Assembly (NCBI GenBank): GCA_007130265.1
Contig: SLST01000114.1
Coordinates: forward strand, 1 to 44,162
Length of the DNA: 44,162 nt
Direction: 5' to 3'
Source of the DNA: Spirochaetales bacterium
GTDB taxonomy: Bacteria; Spirochaetota; Spirochaetia; DSM-27196; SLST01
Shown here: in pieces, positions 37,513-44,162 of the stretch
Numbering within the stretch: position 1 is the stretch's first letter
How the letters are laid out: every line of letters begins with the position of its first letter
The notes under the pieces: model-generated
The model's input: only the letters and a program-made list of their open reading frames with translations
The model's database searches: none
What the model was told of the DNA's origin: nothing
Made by a program: the position numbers and the translations under genes

Positions 37513-38838
37513 GTGCCATCACCTAAGCCCAACTTTCTCTTCTTCTTTCCTGACCAGCAACGTCCTGATTGGCTGGGATTCGGGCCCGGGCTGGACGTAC
37601 AGACGCCTACGCTCTCCAGGATCGCCCAGCGTGGCGTTCGTTTTGCCGAGGCACTGACGCCAAGCCCGCTGTGTGCACCGGCTCGCGCTTGTCTTGCCTC
37701 CGGACGTGGATACCGTGACTGTGGCGTTTCCGACAACCGCAGCGACTATCCACTTGAACTTCCGACATACTACCAGGTGCTACGGGACGTCGGATACCGC
37801 GTCGCTGGGGTTGGTAAGTTCGATCTGCACAAAGACACTTCTGATTTCGCACAACTTGATTGGTACATGGACGGATCTCGGCTACTCTCCGAGTGGGGTT
37901 TCACCGAGGGCGTAGATAACGAGGGGAAGATCGATGGTAGCATGAGCTACCGACAGGCGGGTCGGGCCAAGGGCCCGTACATGAAAACCCTCGCTGACCG
38001 TGGCCTGGCCGAGGCCTATCTGGCAGAACACGACCGACTGGGTGATGGCCCTGGTGCCTACACAACGATCGTCCCGGACGACCTCTACTGCGACAACTGG
38101 CTCGCAGAAAACGGGAAGCAGATCCTTCAGGGTTTCCCGGAAGATCAGCCGTGGCATCTAATCGTCAACTTCACAGGACCTCATAGCCCAATGGACGTGA
38201 CCGAGTCAATGCGTCGAAGTGTTGAGCATCGCACCTATCCTCATGCTATAGCAAACGACCGCCACGATGCAGACGCCATTCTGAGGGTTCGACAGAACTA
38301 CACGGCCATGGTGGAGAACATCGATCGGCTCATGGCCGAGATGATTGAGATTGTTCAGGGACGTGGCGAACTTGAGCGAACCATGGTCATCTACTCCAGC
38401 GACCACGGCGAGATGCTGGGGGACTTCGGTCTATTCGGCAAGGGCATCTGGCGGTACGCTGCCGCTCACATTCCGCTTGTCATTCAGGCACCCGGCGCCC
38501 AAGGCGGTGCGGTATCGGACGCGCTGGTCGACCTGACTGATGTTACTGCAACCATACTCGACTATGCGGGATGCGAGCCGCTGCCGGAGATGACTGGCAG
38601 GAGTTTGCGGCGGGTGCTTGAGTTCCCCGGCCAGCCTCACCGCGACGTCGCCGTATCAGCTTTGGGCGACTGGCGTCTCGCCTACGACGGAAGAAACAAG
38701 CTTGTCCTCGAGAAAGGAAGAGCTCCGCGGCTGTTCGACCGCCAGCATGATCCGTTTGAACAGATCGACTGCGCGACCGAACGTCCCGAGACAGTCGCCT
38801 ATCTTGGCCGATATCTCTGCGAGGTGTCGAAGACCTGA
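37513..38838 (+). CDS. sulfatase (Cys-type, C-A-P-A-R)
   Basis: GTG at 37513 after GGGAGGAATAC: VPSPKPNFLFFFPDQQRPDWLGFGPGLDVQTPTLSRIAQRGVRFAEALTPSPLCAPARACLASGR...YSSDHGEMLGDFGLFGKG. Confidence 0.88.
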   Translation: MPSPKPNFLFFFPDQQRPDWLGFGPGLDVQTPTLSRIAQRGVRFAEALTPSPLCAPARACLASGRGYRDCGVSDNRSDYPLELPTYYQVLRDVGYRVAGVGKFDLHKDTSDFAQLDWYMDGSRLLSEWGFTEGVDNEGKIDGSMSYRQAGRAKGPYMKTLADRGLAEAYLAEHDRLGDGPGAYTTIVPDDLYCDNWLAENGKQILQGFPEDQPWHLIVNFTGPHSPMDVTESMRRSVEHRTYPHAIANDRHDADAILRVRQNYTAMVENIDRLMAEMIEIVQGRGELERTMVIYSSDHGEMLGDFGLFGKGIWRYAAAHIPLVIQAPGAQGGAVSDALVDLTDVTATILDYAGCEPLPEMTGRSLRRVLEFPGQPHRDVAVSALGDWRLAYDGRNKLVLEKGRAPRLFDRQHDPFEQIDCATERPETVAYLGRYLCEVSKT

Positions 38839-38960
38839 CACCCTCGCAGCGAAAGCCTCGATTGCCGTCTCCGGCCTCCGACTCCCGAAACCGGAGCGGG
38901 TGCCGTGCCGGTTCGATCAGCCGCGCCCTGCGCGTCGAACACCGTCAGCGGACGTCGCGA

Positions 38961-38989
38961 TTGACGGCACCTCTATACTGCTCTACTAT
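38961..38989 (+). promoter_or_regulatory. promoter of SBP copy 2
   Basis: TTGACG-N17-TACTAT; 20/29 identical to 33453..33481 and at the same distance (240 nt from -10 end) from the SBP start. Confidence 0.6.
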
Positions 38990-39009
38990 GGCGAGCAGAT
39001 GGTGCTGCC

Positions 39010-39216
39010 ATGCCGATTGTCGAGCGAGCCGATAGAAACTGCTGCACAGCTGATTTCACACTTCAACCCGCTATCGACTTCTCCTGCCAGAGCGGTACAG
39101 ATCGAGGCCAGCACGACTCTATCCCATCTGCCATATCCACGGGAAATGCAGACGGCAGCATTGATTGCCGTGACGGCGAGGAGACCTCCAGTCAACTCGT
39201 CGAGATGTTCGAGTAG
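39010..39216 (+). CDS. putative 68-codon upstream ORF / leader peptide of SBP copy 2
   Basis: MPIVERADRNCCTADFT...GNADGSIDCRDGEETSSQLVEMFE-TAG; 27/68 identical to copy 1, 20/27 in the last 27 residues. Confidence 0.35.
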   Translation: MPIVERADRNCCTADFTLQPAIDFSCQSGTDRGQHDSIPSAISTGNADGSIDCRDGEETSSQLVEMFE

Positions 39217-39228
39217 AGGAGGGACACG

Positions 39229-41217
39229 ATGAAAAGGTTTCTGTTGATACCGGCTCTGATGGCACTGCTCGCGCTGTCCGCTTTTGGCGGGGCGCAGCCG
39301 GAAGAAGTCCAACCGGCCACAGCACCCGGAGTTGATGCGGAAGTGTGGGAGACCCCGGCGGTGTACGCAACCCCTGGGGATTTCCAGCGAGAGACCGGCG
39401 CTCAGTTGCCGTCGTACAATGAAGCGCCTGTCTTCCAGGAGCGAGTCGAGGCAGGAGAACTGCCGCCAGTCGAAGACCGGCTCCCAGTCGAGCCCCTTGT
39501 CGTGCGGCCGTGGAACCAGATAGGCACGTACAGCGAACGGGAGATCGCGGCCGACTGGAGGGATCTTGCTTCCGCGAACGCACAACACCTTCTGGAGATC
39601 ATCGCGCCGGACTTCACCATGCCGGTTCCGAACGTGCTGAAAGGCTATGATCTCTCAGATGACGCACGCAGCATAACACTGCACCTTCGAGAAGGTCTGC
39701 GTTGGTCCGACGGCCATCCGCATACGGCAGACGACTTCGTGTTCTGGTATGAAGACGTTCTGAACAATTCGGAGCTCACGCCTGCACGGCCCGCGGTCTA
39801 TTTTTCTGCCGGTGTGTTCATGGATCTGACGAGGATCGACGACTACACCGTTCGGCTCGACTTTGCCGAACCGTACCCGGTCATCCTCGACGTTCTCGCG
39901 AGTGAACTTTGGTGGCAATATCCTATTCCGCCAAAGCACTACATGCAGCAGTGGCATATCGACTACAATCCGGATGCAGGCGCGCTTGCGCGCGAGGAAG
40001 GTTTTGAGACCTGGTACCAGGCATTCTTGATGCACAATGCCACCGGCGCAGACCAGCAGGACGTCGACCGCCCAACGGTCTACCCATGGGTACTGACGTC
40101 TATCGACAGCGCCCAGAACCAGTACTTCGAGAGGAACCCGTATTTCTGGAAGGTTGATATCGCCGGCAATCAGCTGCCCTATATCGGCCGCATGACTGGC
40201 GTGCGGGTCGGTGATGCTCAGGTCAAGCAGCTGAGAGTCATCTCGGGCGACTTTCATCTAGGGGGGGTGTGGCAATCGGTCGCTAACTATCCGCTCTATC
40301 TCGATAACGAGGAGCGCGGAAACTATCGAGCGATGCTGTGGGAAGATCCACGCGGATCAATGGATACTGCGATCAGCCTCAACCAAACCTCGCCGGATCC
40401 GGTCAAGAGGGAAATGTTCCGAGATCTTCGGTTCCGACAGGCGCTCTCGCTTGCCATCGACCGAGAGGAGATGAACGAGACGCTCTTCTTCGGCCTGGGC
40501 GAACCGCGACAGGCCGCACCACCGCCCGCAGCGAGCGATCTCTTCGAAGAGTGGATGCGCGACTACTATGCCGACTATGATCCTGCAAGAGCAAATGAGT
40601 TGCTCGACGAGATGGGACTCCAGTGGGACGCCCGACGTGAGTTTCGTCTCCGTCCGGACGGACAGCCGGTCACGATAAACATGCAGTTCGTCGAGCGGTA
40701 CGATCCCATATCGCAGCTGCTGCAGGAGTACTGGCAGGCGGTAGGCGTGAGGGTCACACTCAGGCAGGTGACCGGCGCGATGTGGACCGAGCTTGTACAG
40801 GCCAACGAGACCGACATGGGGCGCTGGGCGCTTGAGAACACCGACTTCACGATGCGGCGCACCCGTGCTGCAGTCGCACGGCCGCCGTGGACCGGCGCCA
40901 ACTATCCATGGGGTACATGGTACACGACGGATGGTGCGTCAGGTGAAGAGCCACCGGAGACCGTCAAAGAGTTGTACCGCGTGATTGACGAGTGGTCGAC
41001 GACGGTGGCTGGGACGGATCGCCACATCGAGCTGGGCAAAGAGATCTGGCGAATCAACATTGAGAATCTTTTCGTGATCGGAGCGGTCGGTCTCGTTCCG
41101 TACCCGGTTATCATCACCAATAGTCTGGGTAACACAATGCCGGACGAGAGCCTCTGGAGCCCAAGCTACCAGCAGTGGGTGCCGTACATGGCCGAACAGT
41201 GGTTTTTTGTTGATTGA
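39229..41217 (+). CDS. ABC transporter substrate-binding protein, family 5 (copy 2)
   Basis: 662 aa, same length as 33721..35709 and clearly paralogous along its full length. Confidence 0.92.
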   Translation: MKRFLLIPALMALLALSAFGGAQPEEVQPATAPGVDAEVWETPAVYATPGDFQRETGAQLPSYNEAPVFQERVEAGELPPVEDRLPVEPLVVRPWNQIGTYSEREIAADWRDLASANAQHLLEIIAPDFTMPVPNVLKGYDLSDDARSITLHLREGLRWSDGHPHTADDFVFWYEDVLNNSELTPARPAVYFSAGVFMDLTRIDDYTVRLDFAEPYPVILDVLASELWWQYPIPPKHYMQQWHIDYNPDAGALAREEGFETWYQAFLMHNATGADQQDVDRPTVYPWVLTSIDSAQNQYFERNPYFWKVDIAGNQLPYIGRMTGVRVGDAQVKQLRVISGDFHLGGVWQSVANYPLYLDNEERGNYRAMLWEDPRGSMDTAISLNQTSPDPVKREMFRDLRFRQALSLAIDREEMNETLFFGLGEPRQAAPPPAASDLFEEWMRDYYADYDPARANELLDEMGLQWDARREFRLRPDGQPVTINMQFVERYDPISQLLQEYWQAVGVRVTLRQVTGAMWTELVQANETDMGRWALENTDFTMRRTRAAVARPPWTGANYPWGTWYTTDGASGEEPPETVKELYRVIDEWSTTVAGTDRHIELGKEIWRINIENLFVIGAVGLVPYPVIITNSLGNTMPDESLWSPSYQQWVPYMAEQWFFVD

Positions 41218-41242
41218 CGCCATGACCCAGTCTTGACGTCAG

Positions 41243-41273
41243 GCGGGAGCGCATACAGCGTTCCCGCTTTTTT
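41243..41273 (+). terminator. Rho-independent terminator after SBP copy 2
   Basis: GCGGGAGCGC-ATACA-GCGTTCCCGC (one G-T pair) followed by TTTTTT. Confidence 0.8.
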
Positions 41274-41316
41274 GTTTCCTTGCCGCGACAGTGCGTACGT
41301 GAAGGAGAACGCTGAG

Positions 41317-42579
41317 ATGCGACCACCGAACATCGTGATTATCCTTGCCGACGACATGGGATACGGGGACCTTGGCTGTTACGGCAATACGATGATCAAG
41401 ACCCCTAACATTGACGGCCTCGCGTCGGCCGGAATGCGATTCACTGATTTCCACTCAAACGGCGCCGTGTGCAGCCCAACGCGAGCGGCGCTCCTGACAG
41501 GCAGATACCAGCAACGCTGCGGGATCGAAGGTGTGGTAACGGCCGCCAACCATCGGGATGTCGGGATGGCGCTCTCCGAGTATACCTTCGCGAAAGGTCT
41601 TAAAGAGGCAGGATATCAGACGGCACTCTTTGGAAAGTGGCACTTAGGATACGACCGGCAGTTCAACCCGGTCCGTCACGGGTTCGATGAGTTTCGTGGA
41701 TTTGTCTCCGGGAATGTCGACTACCAGTCGCATATCGACCAGGCCGGCGTGGAGGATTGGTGGTTCGATGCCTCGCTCGCACCGGAAGACGGGTACACAA
41801 CGGACTTGGTGACGCGCTACGGTGTACGCTTCATAGAAGGACACCGAGAAGACCCTTTCTGTCTCTATCTTGCCCACGAGTGTCCGCACTATCCTTACCA
41901 GGGACCCGATGATCCGGCCTTTCGCACGCCTGGTCATCCGGAGCCAGTCCAGGGGCCACGGGAAGATAGAGCTGCCGCGTACAAGGAGATGATCGAGGCG
42001 CTCGACCAAGGTGTCGGCGAGGTGATGAGAGCTCTCGACCGCTCGGGACTTCGCGAGAACACTTTGGTCTTCTTTTTCTCCGACAGCGGACCCGCGGGTC
42101 CGGGATCTGCGGGAGGACTGCGCGGGCGAAAGGGAAGCGTCTGGGAGGGAGGCCATCGAGTTCCGGCGATTGCCTGCTGGCCGGGCCGAGTAGGGCCGGC
42201 GACCGAGACCGATCACCCGGCGATGGGGATGGACCTCTTCCCCACAATGCTCGAGCTTGCCGGCCTGGCTCCACCGGAGACACCAAGACTGGACGGCGTG
42301 AGTCTTGCGCCTCTTCTCACGGGTGCGGGCAGCATGACTGAGAGAGATCTGTTCTGGCGATGTGGCAACGGGAAGGCCGTGCGCCGAGGCGACTGGAAAC
42401 TCGTTGTATCGCCGGAAGACGGCCCGTCGAGCGCGAACACGGAGCTCTTCAATCTCGCGGTAGATCCGGCAGAGGCGAACGACATTGCCGGTAGCGAACC
42501 GACGATCACGGAGGAGCTATCGCGCGCTCTGGAGGCGTGGGAGGCCGACGTATCTGCCGGTGTTCGGCGGTTGACGTAG
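41317..42579 (+). CDS. sulfatase (Cys-type arylsulfatase)
   Basis: ORF 41233..42579 trimmed to ATG 41317 (GAAGGAGAACGCTGAG): MRPPNIVIILADDMGYGDLGCYGN...NGAVCSPTRAALLTGRY. Confidence 0.92.
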   Translation: MRPPNIVIILADDMGYGDLGCYGNTMIKTPNIDGLASAGMRFTDFHSNGAVCSPTRAALLTGRYQQRCGIEGVVTAANHRDVGMALSEYTFAKGLKEAGYQTALFGKWHLGYDRQFNPVRHGFDEFRGFVSGNVDYQSHIDQAGVEDWWFDASLAPEDGYTTDLVTRYGVRFIEGHREDPFCLYLAHECPHYPYQGPDDPAFRTPGHPEPVQGPREDRAAAYKEMIEALDQGVGEVMRALDRSGLRENTLVFFFSDSGPAGPGSAGGLRGRKGSVWEGGHRVPAIACWPGRVGPATETDHPAMGMDLFPTMLELAGLAPPETPRLDGVSLAPLLTGAGSMTERDLFWRCGNGKAVRRGDWKLVVSPEDGPSSANTELFNLAVDPAEANDIAGSEPTITEELSRALEAWEADVSAGVRRLT

Positions 42580-42753
42580 CAGGGCATGCGGAGGGTCTCT
42601 GAGCCAGGATGGTTCGAGTGGACCCTCTTCACCCATCGCCATCACGCGCAGTGCCAGGGTTCTTCCTCCTGGCTTCGCAGACTCGCATCGCCGTTCCGGC
42701 CGCAGAGGCCGAGCTCTTCTGCGAACCGGAGGCTCACTGGAGCAATGCCTCCC

Positions 42754-43533
42754 TCAGCTGCAATGGGCGCGCAGAACATCCAGGGTGCCGGTCCCCGTGT
42801 CGCGCACGGCAGTCACGTCGGCGGCGCAGGTGACGAACAGAAAGCCCTTCTCGAGCCAGTACTCACCCATCGCGCCGCCGGCGATTCCCGGCACCTTGCC
42901 GGTGCTGTCGCAGGCATCACGGACCCGCAGAATCGCATCCTCGTGGCTGCGACGGCCGGCGGTGGTTGCGAGATCGACGCCCATGCTGAGCGCCAGATCG
43001 CCGGGACCGATCCAACAGCCGTCCACGCCGTCGACCGCGAGGATCTCCCGAGCGGACTTGACCGCCTCTGCCGACTCGATCTGGACGGCCAGGAAGAGCT
43101 CGCGGTCTATCCACGATTCGTAGTCGTCCGCTGTGTAGAGCGCGGTGCCGAATCCGCCCTGTGAGCGGCTTCCCCGGGGCGGAAAGCGTGCGGCACGCGC
43201 GGCGGCGCGGGCCTGCTCCGGGGTATTCACCATGGGAACGACGATCCCCATCGCGCCACGGTCGAGGACAGCGCCTATGGCAAAGAAGTCGTTGATGGGC
43301 ACACGGGCCATGGGAACCGCCCGGCCAAGAGCGATACTCCGGAAAGCGACGGTCATGGTGTCGAGGGTCCAGTTCCCGTGCTGGCCGTCTACGAGCACAA
43401 AGTCCCATCCCTGCCGAGAGTAGATCTCTCCGGCCAGAGGCGCCCCCAGGGCGATCGCCGCCCCGAGCGCCGGGCGACCTTCGAGCATCCGGTTCTTCGC
43501 GGTGTTGGTTACCTTTCCTTCGATGTCCGCCAT
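42754..43533 (-). CDS. HpcH/HpaI-family aldolase (2-keto-3-deoxy-L-rhamnonate / deoxyglucarate aldolase-like)
   Basis: ALGAAIALGAPLAGEIYSRQGWDFVLVDGQHGNWTLDT...ARVPINDFFAIGAVLDRGAMGIVVPMVNTPEQARAAARAARFPPRGSRS; GGGGAGG SD. Confidence 0.85.
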   Translation of the reverse strand: MADIEGKVTNTAKNRMLEGRPALGAAIALGAPLAGEIYSRQGWDFVLVDGQHGNWTLDTMTVAFRSIALGRAVPMARVPINDFFAIGAVLDRGAMGIVVPMVNTPEQARAAARAARFPPRGSRSQGGFGTALYTADDYESWIDRELFLAVQIESAEAVKSAREILAVDGVDGCWIGPGDLALSMGVDLATTAGRRSHEDAILRVRDACDSTGKVPGIAGGAMGEYWLEKGFLFVTCAADVTAVRDTGTGTLDVLRAHCS

Positions 43534-43650
43534 CGCAGCCTCCCCTTCTCGCCGCCGGGACGACGAAAGCGCAAGCCTACCACAGAATGCGGCTTGCCGC
43601 GAAGGCGCAGGTTCATCCGGATTACTGAGCTCGGTCGGCCGTGCACGGCC

Positions 43651-44162
43651 TCAGGTGACAGGAAAGGTGATGCGAAAGGTCGTCTCACCATTCTGCGTGA
43701 CCGCGGCTTCGCCGCGCAGCTGTGCGGTGAGGATCCGGATCAGCGTCATCCCGAGCGAACCGGTGCGCTCAAGGCTGAAGCCATCGGGCAAGCCGGCGCC
43801 GGTGTTCGTCACGCGAAGGACGGCGTACTCACCCTGTCGTTCCAGTCCAATGGTCAGTGAGTTGTGGTGAGGCCCTGTAAGCCCGTGCTTGAATGCGTTG
43901 GTAAGCAGTTCGTTCAGGATGAGTCCCAGCGGCACCGCTTGCCCGATGTCGAGACGAATGCGTTCAGTCTGCTGGACGATCCGAACCTTCCGTTGGTCTG
44001 AGGCAAAGGATACCGCGATCATCCCGAGAAACTCGTCTATGTACTCTCTCATATCGACGTCGGAGAACGAGTCCGTCCGGTAGAGCTTGTCATGGATCAT
44101 GGCGATCGAGCGGATTCGGGACTCCGTATCTTGCAGCACCTTCGATGCTTCCCCGGCGGCCT
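43651..44162 (-). CDS. sensor histidine kinase, C-terminal part (HisKA_2/HWE-like; 5' end beyond window)
   Basis: AAGEASKVLQDTESRIRSIAMIHDKLYRTDSFSDVDMREYIDEF...VPLGLILNELLTNAFKHGL...GSLGMTLIRILTAQLRGE; frame open to window end. Confidence 0.8.
   Translation of the reverse strand, partial: AAGEASKVLQDTESRIRSIAMIHDKLYRTDSFSDVDMREYIDEFLGMIAVSFASDQRKVRIVQQTERIRLDIGQAVPLGLILNELLTNAFKHGLTGPHHNSLTIGLERQGEYAVLRVTNTGAGLPDGFSLERTGSLGMTLIRILTAQLRGEAAVTQNGETTFRITFPVT

Larger units (their letters stand above)
38961..41217 (+). repeat. tandem duplicate of 33453..35709 (promoter + leader + SBP)
   Basis: Promoter-to-stop lengths identical (2257 bp each); direct alignment by eye. Confidence 0.85.

Noticed and set aside
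43637-43650. 14-bp palindrome GGCCGTGCACGGCC after the histidine kinase stop
   Set aside because: Short GC-rich palindrome, no loop suitable for a terminator and no U-tract; not enough to call a feature.
1-44162. Genome-wide reassignment of TGA to a sense codon
   Set aside because: Many clearly intact genes here end at TGA at their natural C-terminus (e.g. GH35 at 10538); only two internal TGAs were found.
1-44162. CRISPR arrays, tRNA or rRNA genes
   Set aside because: No regularly spaced repeats, tRNA cloverleaf or rRNA signature sequences noticed.

Overview
GC-rich bacterial window that looks like a carbohydrate (probably sulfated, rhamnose-containing glycan) utilisation locus. Spirochaete affiliation is suggested only by SBP signal-peptide style (...AGGRQE, ...GGAQPEE) and LplB/YtcP/LipO-type transport. 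Contents: three GH95-like enzymes (one cut by the window start and absent from the ORF track), a heparinase II/III-like gene split by an in-frame TGA, a GH78 rhamnosidase, a GH35 beta-galactosidase, two GH43-like beta-propeller proteins, a UroD-family protein, five Cys-type sulfatases, a KDR-aldolase-like protein, a LacI regulator with a CUT1 transporter (no ATPase), a complete Opp-type transporter with two tandem-duplicated SBPs, and a truncated histidine kinase. Most notable signals: (i) the two duplicated SBP genes share a register-exact promoter plus 240-nt leader containing an equal-length 68-codon uORF and a conserved hairpin before the SD; (ii) three AGTACT-type boxes spaced 21-22 bp in the lacI/permease divergent promoter; (iii) a cluster of gene-decay events (in-frame TGA, G8 frameshift, IS3 remnant, convergent genes that both appear to have lost their stops). 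Nearly all catabolic enzymes lack a signal peptide, suggesting cytoplasmic breakdown after ABC import. All family names come from motif recognition by eye; no searches were run.
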